Shown here piece by piece: positions 35,156-43,814 of a DNA stretch of 64,000 nucleotides. The stretch covers positions 1-64,000 of the forward strand of contig NZ_JACIFY010000001.1 in assembly GCF_014197615.1 (NCBI RefSeq), in the 5' to 3' direction. The position numbers and the translations under genes are program-made. Source of the DNA: Rhizobium esperanzae (GTDB lineage: Bacteria > Pseudomonadota > Alphaproteobacteria > Rhizobiales > Rhizobiaceae). The notes beneath the pieces are model-generated. The model saw only the letters and a list, made by a program, of their open reading frames with translations. It searched no databases and had not been told where the DNA came from. Positions within the stretch are counted from its first letter, which is position 1; every line of letters starts with the position of its first letter.

Positions 35156-35212
35156 GATTTCTCGTCCAGAACTGCCGCATCCGGTCGCGCTCCCTGAACG
35201 CGACCGCCGGAC

Positions 35213-35289
<77 letters not shown>

Positions 35290-35447
35290 TTTTTCAAGTG
35301 TCCACCCATGTGGCATGCCGTTCGCCAACTGGGCTGGAGCGGCTTCCGTGAGAGGGACGCTATGGCCGTGAACCGTCCATCCGGCAGGAACGCTCATTTA
35401 CTCTTCGGGCGAGATGACCATCGAGAACTGAATAGGTGTCGCTAGAG

Positions 35448-36023
35448 ATGGGTGTCCGCATCGTGCTCATAGGCTTCCCGGGCGTTGGGAAGTTGACCGT
35501 CGCGAAAGAGTTGAGCGCGGTGATTTCTGCAAAAATCGTCGACAACCATTGGATCAACAACCCGATCCTACGCTTGCTGGATGAGGATGGAACGGCGTCG
35601 CTTCCAAAGGGAATATGGGGGTTCACAGGTCGGGTTCGGCAAACCGTCCTTGATGCAATCACCGCTTATGCGCCGTCCGCCAATTTCATTTTCACGCATG
35701 CCGGCCTCGAGGGTGACGAGCGGAGCCTTCGTACCTTTCAGCAGATCGCCGGCGCTGCCGAAGCCTGCGGCGCGGTTCTGGTGCCGGTGCGGTTGCTGTG
35801 TGATGAAGAGGAACTGGCTCGCCGGGTTTCGAGCCCCGGGCGGCGCGAAAGGTTGAAATCCACTGACGTGGCAGCCTCGAGGGATCGCAGCCGGAGGGCA
35901 GGGGTTTTCGATCCAGGTCACCCAAACACATTGGTCCTCGACGTCACTTCCGTGCCACCGGAAAAAACGGCCACAGCGATCCGGGATCATATTCTGAAGG
36001 TTCTTGGCAACCTGTCAGCCTGA
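35448..36023 (+). CDS. P-loop nucleoside/shikimate-kinase-like protein
   Basis: A 191-residue P-loop protein. The Walker A is GFPGVGKLT near residue 8, followed by DNHWINNPIL, and a mobile-lid-like segment RRVSSPGRRERLKSTD near 130. The overall pattern resembles small kinases of the AAA/shikimate-kinase group, but the substrate is unknown. ATG 35448 is chosen; a GTG at 35436 is possible, and neither has a strong ribosome site. It lies just after tRNA-Arg, a position where acquired genes often settle. Confidence 0.75.
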   Translation: MGVRIVLIGFPGVGKLTVAKELSAVISAKIVDNHWINNPILRLLDEDGTASLPKGIWGFTGRVRQTVLDAITAYAPSANFIFTHAGLEGDERSLRTFQQIAGAAEACGAVLVPVRLLCDEEELARRVSSPGRRERLKSTDVAASRDRSRRAGVFDPGHPNTLVLDVTSVPPEKTATAIRDHILKVLGNLSA

Positions 36024-36147
36024 AATTTGTCGGAGCTGATTCTATTCGCGCTACGATCGTCGATACGCCTGCTGGCGGGAGGTGAGGCGTTCTGACAACC
36101 TGTCGGTTTACGCAAAGCCGGCCAGAAAGGCCGGCTGACGCCCGTCG

Positions 36148-36188
36148 AAAAATAGCAGCGCGCGGATGGGGTTCCCTCATCCGCGCGC
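36148..36188 (-). terminator. Rho-independent terminator after the beta-helix/RTX gene
   Basis: An 11-bp stem GCGCGCGGATG/CATCCGCGCGC (36158-36188) is followed on the minus strand by a TATTTTT run. It fits the end of the minus-strand gene at 36254-38278. Confidence 0.8.
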
Positions 36189-36253
36189 CGAAGTAGCCGA
36201 TTTTTGCTTCCCGCGTGTTGTGGCGATCGGACGACCGCCACAACGGGGGACAG

Positions 36254-38278
36254 TTACAGGAGAAAATCGCCTGCCCCCAGGTGGACGAGGCCCTTCAGCT
36301 GAACCTCGAAGTCATGAATGCCGTCGCCGTTCATGTCGGCCTGGATAACGGTAACATCGCTCGCGGTTCCGGCGTGGTCTTCATAATGCCAGGCGAGCGC
36401 GCCAGCCTTGTGGTCGAACAAGGCATTTTCCTGTGCCTGGAAATGGAAGGTTCCATTGCCCGCCGCAGAGCCATTCGCATCGATCGCAGAGAGGTCGATC
36501 TTATCGACGCCGTGCTGGAAGTCGGTGATGACGTCGCGGTTCACGCCGGACCCGGTTTCCGTCGGTGCCTTCAAGATAAACGTGTCCGCGCCGATGCCGC
36601 CGGTCATAATGTCCTTCCCGGCACCACCAATAAGGAAATCATTGCCGGCGCCGGCGTCCAGTTTGTCCGCGCCAACCCCGCCAGTGAGAACGTTGCTGGT
36701 TTTATTGCCGGTCAGTACGTCGTTGTAGCTTGAGCCAGTCAAGTTTTCGATGCTGGCGATCTTGTCACCGGCCGCCTGGCCGCCCGATGCGGCCCCAGTC
36801 GTCAGGTTGACGTTGACCGCGGCGGAGCCCGCATAGCTGGCCGTATCGTTGCCACTACCGCCGTCTAGCACGTCCGCGCCGGCCCCGCCCTTCAACACAT
36901 CATTACCGCCGAGACCCTTGAAGGTTTCGTTGCCGCCATTGGACTGACCGGTGTGCGGCATGGTGTCGTTGCCGTCGGTGCCGATGAATTCTTTTGTCGG
37001 CGCGGTTGGCGTTGTCGGTTGCGTCGGCGTTGTCGGCTGCGTCGGGGTGGTCGGCGTTGTCGGTTGCGTCGGCGTGGTCGGGGTCGAGCTGGAGCCCGAT
37101 TCGTAGGCGCCCATATCGACAGTTCCAACGACGCGAGCGTGGCCGTCAAGGTCTACCGAACCGACGCCGTACTTGGCGGTTCCGCCGTCGATCGCTGCCG
37201 AGCCGGAGCCGAGGTGGAAGTTGTCGCTCGCTGCGCCCAGGAATTTCGGGTCGATGCCGAGCTTGTTGCCGTTCGCCGTGCTCGGCATCGCGTTGCCGCC
37301 GTCGGTCCTGACCGAGGCCTGACCGGCCGTGCCGTTGTAGGTGTTGTTGTTGGCCCAGACGACGTTGGCGTTGGTATAGTCGCCGTACGATGTGTTATCG
37401 ATCGCAGTGTTGTTCTTGTTCACCGACGGGTCGGCTACGGCGATGTTGTTGATCCAGGTGTTGTTGCTCGACTGCGCGTTGCTGAGTTCGCCGCGCCAGG
37501 TGCCGTCGTTCAGCAGGTCCTGATTGTTGTGGTAGGCGGTGTTGTTTTTCACCGTGACGGAGTCGCTCCAGGTAACCTGGATGCCTTTGCTGCCGTTCTC
37601 ATAGACGAGGTTGTTGTCGACCAGGGTCTTAAACGTGTAGTTCGGATGACCGCTCGTCTGCGTGCTCTGGAAATCGTCGATGATGATGCCGTTGCCATCG
37701 GTGTGCGCACCCGTCTTCGTGACGTTGTCGTGCGAGATGTTGTTCCGGATGATATTGCGGAAGCTGCCATCGTCCGGCGCCCCGGTGATATTCCGGTTCT
37801 GGTAGAGAGAGATGCCTGAAAACCAGCCGGAACTCGCATTTTTGTAAGTCTCGTTCCCTTCGATCGTGATGAAGTCGGATCCGGCGAAGGCGATGCCGGA
37901 CGCACCGTTGTCGTGGGAAACGTTATCGGCGATCCTCACATGGTGGACGCCATCACCGACAATGCCGTGCGAATCGCTCCCGTAGACCTCGAAGCCCTCG
38001 ACCGCCACATAGTTGGCAGTGATGTTGATACCATTTGCGCCGCCCGATGCTGAGTGGATTACAGCTCCACCCGGTACCTCCGACCGCAAGGTAATGTAGC
38101 CGGCGGCGGAACCATCCTTGTACATGTTCACCGATTCATTATAGACGCCGGCGCGCACCACAACCTCGTCGCCGGGCTTAAGGTCCGACGCCATCGCGTC
38201 GCTGATCGTGCGAAATGGAGAGGAGGCACTGCCGTTACCACCGCCGCTGCCAGTCGTCGCTACGTAGTATGTCGTCAT
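36254..38278 (-). CDS. secreted right-handed beta-helix protein with RTX repeats
   Basis: About 674 residues. Residues 1-330 form a parallel beta-helix with repeated Asn-rich turns (ADNVSHDNGASGIAF, RNNISHDN, DNNLVYENGSKGIQV, KNNTAYHNNQDL), as in polysaccharide lyases and epimerases. At about 360-400 is a choice-of-anchor-Q-like motif (AAIDGGTA, then VDMGAYESG). A PTTPTQPT-type Thr/Pro linker follows, then RTX calcium-binding nonapeptides (GGNDVLKGGAGADVLDGGSGND; GGAGKDIMTGGIGAD). It lacks an N-terminal signal, as expected for type I secretion through a PrsDE-like system. The likely role is binding or cutting a surface polysaccharide. GAGGAA precedes the ATG. Confidence 0.88.
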   Translation of the reverse strand: MTTYYVATTGSGGGNGSASSPFRTISDAMASDLKPGDEVVVRAGVYNESVNMYKDGSAAGYITLRSEVPGGAVIHSASGGANGINITANYVAVEGFEVYGSDSHGIVGDGVHHVRIADNVSHDNGASGIAFAGSDFITIEGNETYKNASSGWFSGISLYQNRNITGAPDDGSFRNIIRNNISHDNVTKTGAHTDGNGIIIDDFQSTQTSGHPNYTFKTLVDNNLVYENGSKGIQVTWSDSVTVKNNTAYHNNQDLLNDGTWRGELSNAQSSNNTWINNIAVADPSVNKNNTAIDNTSYGDYTNANVVWANNNTYNGTAGQASVRTDGGNAMPSTANGNKLGIDPKFLGAASDNFHLGSGSAAIDGGTAKYGVGSVDLDGHARVVGTVDMGAYESGSSSTPTTPTQPTTPTTPTQPTTPTQPTTPTAPTKEFIGTDGNDTMPHTGQSNGGNETFKGLGGNDVLKGGAGADVLDGGSGNDTASYAGSAAVNVNLTTGAASGGQAAGDKIASIENLTGSSYNDVLTGNKTSNVLTGGVGADKLDAGAGNDFLIGGAGKDIMTGGIGADTFILKAPTETGSGVNRDVITDFQHGVDKIDLSAIDANGSAAGNGTFHFQAQENALFDHKAGALAWHYEDHAGTASDVTVIQADMNGDGIHDFEVQLKGLVHLGAGDFLL

Positions 38279-38740
38279 TGTCTTGTTCCTCAACCTTAGC
38301 GTTGTCTTTGTCGATTACTATTTATAGTTAATCATGGGTTACGGCGGCAGGTTATAGGGCGACATTCCGGATGGCGCAACAGCAGTAAATCAGTAAGTGC
38401 TTGAGAAACATAGCCATGTTGCTGCCACAATACCAAAGTCGATCATTAGTTACTTTTTGAAATATTTGGTGAAATTCGAGTCGCCCAAATTAGGACAATA
38501 TATATGTCTCGTACGCCGCGAATTATTCTTTCTGCAACTATAGCGACATGCGCCCATTGAAAACATTAGACAAACCTGACGGGTGTGGCTGGATTCCTCC
38601 CGCCAGAGCGGAATCGACATTTTTTTTCTGAATTCAGCAATTTTGGGCGGTATCGCCTTAAATATCGGGACCGATCGACATGGAAAACGGTAGGGTGAGT
38701 CGTTTCTCACAGGTGATTCTGCTGTCTGGAACGGCTGCGA
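38279..38740. other. AT-rich intergenic region between divergent genes
   Basis: About 460 bp, clearly more AT-rich than its surroundings, with runs such as TTTTTTTT (38618-38625) and TATATATAT-like stretches near 38498-38506. It probably holds the control region for the large secreted protein. No coding frame is convincing. Confidence 0.5.
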
Positions 38741-39394
38741 ATGAGGTCATGGTCGATGGCAAAAACCCACATTGAGGTTCGCCGGCCGTGGCGACCAGGC
38801 GAGACCATTTTTCTTCTGGGACCGGGCGGCGTCGGAAAATCGACTCTCGGCCGTCAACTCGCAGAAAAGCTCGGTTGGGGGCTTGTCGACCTCGATCTGG
38901 AGTTCTGCGAGCGCCTGGAGACAATCGGAACCTTCATTGCTTCCCACGGCTATGAGCGCTATCGCGCGGAAAACCTGACGCTCGCGAAACATCTGGTGAT
39001 GACAAATCCGGCGCCGCATATTTTTGTCACGCCATCCGGGTTCCTGGCGGCACAATCAGGCACCGATGACTATGACGAGGCTCGGAGATTGGTTTCCACG
39101 GGCTATGGCATCGTCTTGCTGCCGTCTTTGGATATCGACGCCGCGACCGCGGTTGTTGTCGAACGCCAACTCAAACGAGGATTTGGCTTTCAACAGGCGA
39201 CGGAAGATCGAAAATTCAGGGAGCGCTTTCCTATCTATCTCAAGGAGGGAAACGCGCTGGTGGCATCCATGGAGCATCCCGCGGATGTCGCAGATGTTGT
39301 CATTCGATCTGCTGCCGTCTACCGGCAATCAGGGCGTAGCTCACATAGCCTGTCTGCACCTGATATCCTGACGCCGCTGCGGGGACCTGAATGA
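38741..39394 (+). CDS. shikimate-kinase-like protein
   Basis: About 217 residues. The Walker A GPGGVGKSTLGRQLAEKLGW is followed by the shikimate-kinase-like LVDLDLEFCERLETIGTFI and GYERYRAENLTLAKHL; later ATEDRKFRERFPIY resembles the lid and adenine-binding part. The usual shikimate-binding residues cannot be fully matched, so this may be a diverged relative with another substrate. ATG 38741 and ATG 38756 are both possible starts. The stop overlaps the ATG of the broken small gene that follows. Confidence 0.75.
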   Translation: MRSWSMAKTHIEVRRPWRPGETIFLLGPGGVGKSTLGRQLAEKLGWGLVDLDLEFCERLETIGTFIASHGYERYRAENLTLAKHLVMTNPAPHIFVTPSGFLAAQSGTDDYDEARRLVSTGYGIVLLPSLDIDAATAVVVERQLKRGFGFQQATEDRKFRERFPIYLKEGNALVASMEHPADVADVVIRSAAVYRQSGRSSHSLSAPDILTPLRGPE

Positions 39395-39626
39395 CGCCCC
39401 CGTGGAGAACGATCCTTTCGAGCGTCGGAGCGGCGGCATTCTTGCTCTGCCAACGCCTATGCGGTCGACCTTCCGGCAGGAGCCAAGGCGGTCACGATGG
39501 GAGAGTTCAAAGCATTGGCTGACGGCAACCATGTGCCGAGATTATCGATATGGAAAAGCCCGTGACCGCTGATCTCGTCTGGAACTGGAAAAAGGGGAGC
39601 GTCATCGGTAAATGTGCGAAGACGTA
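39391..39626 (+). pseudogene. small secreted protein gene with two frameshifts
   Basis: Reading across frames gives a signal peptide (TILSSVGAAAFLL), then in another frame SANAYAVDLPAGAKAVTMGE and FKALADGN, then in a third CAEIIDMEKPVTADLVWNWK and KGSVIGKCAKT before a stop at about 39626. Frame shifts lie near 39433 and near 39530. A GGGGAC site precedes the ATG at 39391, which overlaps the upstream stop codon. It looks like a recently broken gene of about 75 residues; the family is unknown. Confidence 0.55.
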
Positions 39627-39633
39627 ATCGATA

Positions 39634-39666
39634 CGCCCCGCCAATAGGGCGGGGGTTCTGTTTTTT
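39634..39666 (+). terminator. Rho-independent terminator
   Basis: A CCCCGCC-AATA-GGGCGGGG stem (39636-39654) is followed by TTCTGTTTTTT. It ends the shikimate-kinase-like transcript. Confidence 0.85.
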
Positions 39667-39708
39667 GACTTTGACCGTCTACGGCGGATTGGCGCCGTTC
39701 GGCCCTTC

Positions 39709-40020
39709 TCAGCGATCCAGAAAATGCTCGAAGTAAACTTCGGGGATAGGGTAGGCGTAGACGCCTCTGTCGATGAAGTTGTGTCTGGAGAGGCAACTTC
39801 TCAGCGCCGCATTGTAGTGCAGGCTGCGTGAATCCTGCGAGCCGCGTTGCCAGGAGCCTGCTTCCGGCCCGCACCAGCGGATCGCTTTGTCGTAACGAGC
39901 CTGAAGGACCGGGTCGGTATCGACCCGAACGCCATTGTAGGATCGATAGTTTGAAGGGGATTCCGCGGCCGAAATACAGCCCAAACCAAGTGCAACGCCG
40001 ACGACTGCCATCAATCTCAT
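39709..40020 (-). CDS. small exported protein, possible lipoprotein (103 aa)
   Basis: The N-terminus MRLMAVVGVALGLGCISAAES resembles a lipoprotein or Sec signal (Cys at residue 15). The mature part has Tyr- and Arg-rich segments (NYRSYNGVRVDTDPVLQARYDKAIRWCGPEA) and a second Cys pair. I recognise no family. It converges with the plus-strand terminator region. Confidence 0.65.
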   Translation of the reverse strand: MRLMAVVGVALGLGCISAAESPSNYRSYNGVRVDTDPVLQARYDKAIRWCGPEAGSWQRGSQDSRSLHYNAALRSCLSRHNFIDRGVYAYPIPEVYFEHFLDR

Positions 40021-40180
40021 TGGATTTAATTCTCCCCTGATCGATTATCGAAGTAATCGAGTGGACGTTATTGGTTCCAGTGCCCGTGGGCAAGGGGGAC
40101 TGGTGGCATCCGGATCGGCGGATGCCCCTGGATTGCCGAGCTTCCGTGAGTGAGCCACTATCGCGAAGCGCCGGCGGTTG

Positions 40181-40209
40181 TAGCTGCCGCCGCAAAGTGG
40201 CGGCAGCTA
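40181..40209 (-). terminator. strong hairpin downstream of the DUF3597 gene
   Basis: A perfect 11-bp stem TAGCTGCCGCC/GGCGGCAGCTA with a 7-base loop, 24 bp past the stop of the minus-strand gene. No T run follows, so termination efficiency is uncertain. Confidence 0.45.
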
Positions 40210-40232
40210 TCGGTTGTTGTTGAAGCGAGGGA

Positions 40233-40667
40233 TCAATCCAGCAGATCGGCCGGTACTTTGCCGCCATTTTCCGAAAGCCGCTTCATCAGCGCCTTGTGCA
40301 GCCACATATTCATTTTTGCGGAATCGCCGCTGTCGCCGTTATAGCCGAGCTCGGCGGCAAGTTCCTTGCGCTCGGAAAGGCTCGCATCCATCCCGACGGC
40401 TTTCATCAAGTCGACGATCGAGTGGCGCCAATCGAGTTTCTGGCCGCTCTTTTTCACGGCCGCATCGAGGATAGGTACGATGTCGACTGAAGCCGCAGTT
40501 GCCGCCGGCTTGCTCTGAGCGGGGGAGGCCGCAGGGGCGGGACTGGGCGTTGCCGATGGCGAGACGGGAGCCTGGGCGGGCGCGGTCTTTGGCGTGCTTG
40601 CGGCAACGGGTTCGGCTGCTTTCGCTTCTCCGAAGATTGCATGTTTGATCTTGTCGAAAATGCCCAT
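40233..40667 (-). CDS. DUF3597 protein
   Basis: A 144-residue protein starting MGIFDKIKHAIFG, followed by a Pro/Ala/Ser linker (residues 17-58) and a C-terminal domain (SVDIVPILDAAVKKSGQKLDWRHSIVDLMKAVGMDASLSERKELAAELGY) that matches DUF3597. Some relatives are annotated as LysM-containing; no LysM is seen here. The function is unknown. The ATG at 40667 has GGAGG 8 bases upstream. Confidence 0.9.
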   Translation of the reverse strand: MGIFDKIKHAIFGEAKAAEPVAASTPKTAPAQAPVSPSATPSPAPAASPAQSKPAATAASVDIVPILDAAVKKSGQKLDWRHSIVDLMKAVGMDASLSERKELAAELGYNGDSGDSAKMNMWLHKALMKRLSENGGKVPADLLD

Positions 40668-41165
40668 TCTTGAACCTCCAATTCCGTCAGATGAGAACAT
40701 GCTGAAACATGGAATTCCTGCCGGATATATCCAGGCGGAAGGGGGCTATTTTTGGCGGTCTCAACTAAGGGTGGAAATCCGGTTCGAAGCAGACAGGCGA
40801 TCTGCGCGACAGCACTCTCAATGGATCAACCGCCGGCAATCGTATCGAGAGCTGAGCTTTGCTTGGCAGGTCTGAAATTTTGCCGTTATTGGGAAGAAAT
40901 ACTCGGGACATCGCTCCAGTTGCTGCCGGATATGTTCGCTTTCGGCGCAGTCGGGCTGGTTATTCGTATTTCAATAACCGTGAAAGATCATTACACGCCA
41001 CTGAGCCGACTTGCCGTGCCCTATTGCGAAACATTCCTCATGCCTTCACGTTGCCTTGCCGTGGACGCCCTGCAGGTTGCAGGAGATCCAGACGATCGAA
41101 GGCACGCGCGTTCCTCGATTTTCGACTGCCGGGCAGCGCGTCCGGCGAATGGAACGGAGGAAAAC
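40668..41165. other. intergenic region without a clear gene
   Basis: About 500 bp. It holds a 7-bp inverted repeat GGTTATT/AATAACC at 40958-40979. The reading frame of the next gene is open upstream from 40752, but this part has no ribosome site or family-like sequence. Confidence 0.4.
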
Positions 41166-41819
41166 ATGAGGTGTAATCACAAAAGACTATCCTTGACGGT
41201 GCTTGCATGCACCGGCGCCCTGCTTGCCATGCCGGCAAGCGATGCGCGCGCTATCGATGTCGGCGTATCGGTGAATGCCGGCAATGCCGCCAGCGCCGCC
41301 AGCGCCGATGTCGGGGCATCCCTTGGCGGCGGCAGCGGCATCAGCGCCGATGCCAATGCTTCCGTCGGCGGTTCGAGCGGCGTCAACGCAGATGCGAGCG
41401 CCAACGCCGGCCGGGGCGTCGATGCCGATGTCAATGCCGACGTCGGGGGCGACAATGGTCTCGATGCCAACGCCAATGCCAGGCTCGGTGGCAGGCGCGG
41501 CGTCGATGCCGATCTCAATGCACGCATCGGCGGTTCCGATGGGCTCGATACCGACGCCACGGCCTCGGTCAGACGCAGCAGCGGTGCCGATGCCAATCTC
41601 GCCATCGGCGGAGCGGATCGGGCAGGCGGCGGCAACAGCTCCGAACGTGACGGCGCCCTCAGCGCATCGCAGGCCCGTATCCTGGAGAACTTCCGGGCGA
41701 GACCCGTCAATGAGCAGCGCAAGATGCTTGTCCGCTGCGCGGATATCTCCGCTTCAGGCGGCTCGGATTCCGGTCTTGCCGGTCTCTGCAGTCTACTGCA
41801 GGCCTCAGCATCCCGCTGA
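41166..41819 (+). CDS. secreted Ala/Asp/Gly-rich repeat protein
   Basis: A 217-residue exported protein. A signal peptide (LSLTVLACTGALLAMPASDARA) is followed by about seven 14-residue repeats between residues 51 and 148, of the form A-x-[VLI]-G-G-x-x-G-[VLI]-[DN]-A-D-x-N (for example ADVGGDNGLDANAN, ARLGGRRGVDADLN). The C-terminal domain (SASQARILENFRARPVNEQRKMLVRCADIS, then GLCSLLQ) has two Cys. GGAGG precedes the ATG. The function is unknown; the repeat design suggests an elongated surface or matrix protein. Confidence 0.75.
   Translation: MRCNHKRLSLTVLACTGALLAMPASDARAIDVGVSVNAGNAASAASADVGASLGGGSGISADANASVGGSSGVNADASANAGRGVDADVNADVGGDNGLDANANARLGGRRGVDADLNARIGGSDGLDTDATASVRRSSGADANLAIGGADRAGGGNSSERDGALSASQARILENFRARPVNEQRKMLVRCADISASGGSDSGLAGLCSLLQASASR
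41316..41609 (+). repeat. 42-bp-period coding tandem repeats
   Basis: Seven diverged units of about 42 bp inside the secreted repeat protein gene, encoding A-x-V-G-G-x-x-G-V-D-A-D-x-N. Such arrays may change copy number between strains. Confidence 0.65.
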
Positions 41820-41824
41820 ACGTG

Positions 41825-41860
41825 AAAGACCCGCCGAACCGGAAGGCGCGGCGGGTCTTT
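41825..41860. terminator. bidirectional terminator
   Basis: AAAGACCCGCCG/CGGCGGGTCTTT, a 12-bp stem between the converging repeat-protein gene and aapP, with T tracts on both sides. Confidence 0.8.
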
Positions 41861-41878
41861 AAAGACGCTTTCAGTTCC

Positions 41879-42652
41879 TTAATGCAGGATCTGGCTGAGG
41901 AACAGCTTGGTGCGTTCGTGCTGCGGATTGTCGAAGAACTCGGCCGGCGAATTCTGCTCGACGATCTGGCCCTGGTCCATGAAGATGACGCGGTTGGCGA
42001 CCTGGCGGGCAAAGCCCATTTCATGCGTGACGCAGAGCATGGTCATGCCTTCCTCGGCAAGACCCACCATGGTGTCCAGCACTTCCTTGATCATTTCAGG
42101 ATCGAGCGCCGAGGTCGGCTCATCGAACAGCATGATCTTCGGGTTCATGCAGAGCGAGCGGGCGATCGCCACGCGCTGCTGCTGGCCGCCGGAAAGCTGG
42201 CCGGGATATTTGTTGGCCTGTTCCGGGATTTTGACGCGCTTCAGGAAGTGCATGGCGATTTCTTCCGCCTGCTTCTTCGGCATCTTGCGCACCCAGATCG
42301 GCGCCAGCGTGCAGTTTTCGAGGATCGTCAGGTGCGGGAAGAGGTTGAAATGCTGGAACACCATGCCGACTTCGCGCCTGACTTCGTCGATCTTCTTCAG
42401 ATCGTTGGTGAGCTCGGTGCCATCGACGATGATCTTGCCCTTCTGATGTTCTTCCAGGCGGTTGATGCAGCGGATCATCGTCGACTTGCCGGATCCCGAC
42501 GGGCCGGCGATGACGATGCGCTCGCCGCGCATGACCTTCAGGTTGATGTCGCGCAGCACGTGGAAATCACCGTACCACTTGTTCATGTTGATGATCTCAA
42601 TGGCGACCTCGGTCGCCGACACGGCCATCTTTTTTGTTTGAGCTTCTGCCAT
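41879..42652 (-). CDS. aapP: general L-amino-acid ABC transporter ATPase AapP
   Basis: The 257-residue ATPase of the general amino acid permease. Walker A is [10 protein letters not shown], the signature is [15 protein letters not shown] and Walker B is [14 protein letters not shown]; the H-loop is [11 protein letters not shown]. The protein drives uptake of a broad range of L-amino acids with AapQ, AapM and AapJ. In R. leguminosarum this permease takes up many amino acids and also affects efflux and nodule function. It is last in the operon, 15 bp after aapM. Confidence 0.97.
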   Translation of the reverse strand: MAEAQTKKMAVSATEVAIEIINMNKWYGDFHVLRDINLKVMRGERIVIAGPSGSGKSTMIRCINRLEEHQKGKIIVDGTELTNDLKKIDEVRREVGMVFQHFNLFPHLTILENCTLAPIWVRKMPKKQAEEIAMHFLKRVKIPEQANKYPGQLSGGQQQRVAIARSLCMNPKIMLFDEPTSALDPEMIKEVLDTMVGLAEEGMTMLCVTHEMGFARQVANRVIFMDQGQIVEQNSPAEFFDNPQHERTKLFLSQILH

Positions 42653-42667
42653 TTGGGGGACCCCTTT

Positions 42668-43813
42668 TTATCTTTTGTAGCCGGTGTCGAGGTGACGTTC
42701 GATGAATGCTGAATAGCGCGACATGCCGAAGCAGAAAAGCCAGAAGGCGAAGCCGGCGAAAATCAATCCCGTCAGCGGCGTTACTGCGCTTGCCCAGTTC
42801 GGATCGGTGAACAGGAAACGAACGATGCCGAGCAGGTCGTACATGCTGATGATCGACACCAGTGAGGTATCCTTGAACATGCCGATGCAGGTGTTGACGA
42901 TACCGGGGATCACCAGCTTGATCGCCTGCGGCAGGATGATCAGCCGCATCTTCTGCCAGTAGCCGAGGCCGAGTGAATCGGCGCCCTCGAATTGCCCCTT
43001 CGGGATCGCCTGCAGACCGCCGCGAATGACCTCGGCCATATAGGCGGAGGCGAAGATCGACACACCGACGATTGCGCGCAGCAGCTTGTCCACCGTCCAG
43101 CCGGCCGGCAGGAACAGCGGCAGCATGACGCTCGCCATGAAAAGCACCGTGATCAGCGGTACGCCGCGGACGACTTCGATGAAGATGACGCAGATCGTGC
43201 GGATAACCGGCATGTGCGAACGCCTGCCGAGCGCCAGGATGATGCCGAGCGGGAAGGAAACCGCAATGCCGACGAAGGAAAGCACCAGCGTCACCATCAG
43301 CCCGCCCCAACGGGGAGTCTCGACGATTTCGAGGCCAAATCCACCGTGAAGCAGAACGATGGAAACGATCGGCAGCACGATGAAAAGCAGGATGGCGTTC
43401 AGGCCCTTGCGCGGTGCGGAAGGGATGAGCATCGGCACGAGCAGGAGGACGAAGAGGATGCCGACCAGCGTCGGCCGCCAGCGCTCATCGAGCGGATAGC
43501 TCCCGAAGATGATCTGGTCGAACTTGGCGTTGATGAAGGCCCAGCAGGCGCCGCTCCAGCCGTCCGGCTGGATGCCGCCCTGAACCGTCGTGGCGCAGAA
43601 CGTGCGGTCCGGACCGCTCCAGACCGCCTGCACGAAGAGCCAGTCGATCGCGTGGAACAGAGCCCAGGCGAGAAAGACCAACGCCAGGATGGTAAGCACC
43701 ATATCCTTCGGCGTCGCAAGCAGGTTACGGCGAAGCCAGGCGACCGCGCCTTTTTCTCCTGAGGGTGGCGGCTCGGGCGCCAGTATGGCGGTTCTGACGA
43801 AACTGTTGCTCAT
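42668..43813 (-). CDS. aapM: general L-amino-acid ABC transporter permease AapM
   Basis: A 381-residue inner-membrane permease. Several membrane segments are visible ([45 protein letters not shown]). The C-terminal HisM-like permease domain has the EAA-type loop [37 protein letters not shown]. The ATG at 43813 is typical. It follows aapQ with about 1 bp between stop and start, implying translational coupling. Confidence 0.97.
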   Translation of the reverse strand: MSNSFVRTAILAPEPPPSGEKGAVAWLRRNLLATPKDMVLTILALVFLAWALFHAIDWLFVQAVWSGPDRTFCATTVQGGIQPDGWSGACWAFINAKFDQIIFGSYPLDERWRPTLVGILFVLLLVPMLIPSAPRKGLNAILLFIVLPIVSIVLLHGGFGLEIVETPRWGGLMVTLVLSFVGIAVSFPLGIILALGRRSHMPVIRTICVIFIEVVRGVPLITVLFMASVMLPLFLPAGWTVDKLLRAIVGVSIFASAYMAEVIRGGLQAIPKGQFEGADSLGLGYWQKMRLIILPQAIKLVIPGIVNTCIGMFKDTSLVSIISMYDLLGIVRFLFTDPNWASAVTPLTGLIFAGFAFWLFCFGMSRYSAFIERHLDTGYKR

Positions 43814-43814
43814 C

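Noticed and set aside
35290..36023. Integrase-driven island at tRNA-Arg
   Set aside because: A kinase-like gene follows the tRNA, but there is no integrase and no repeat of the tRNA 3' end was seen downstream.
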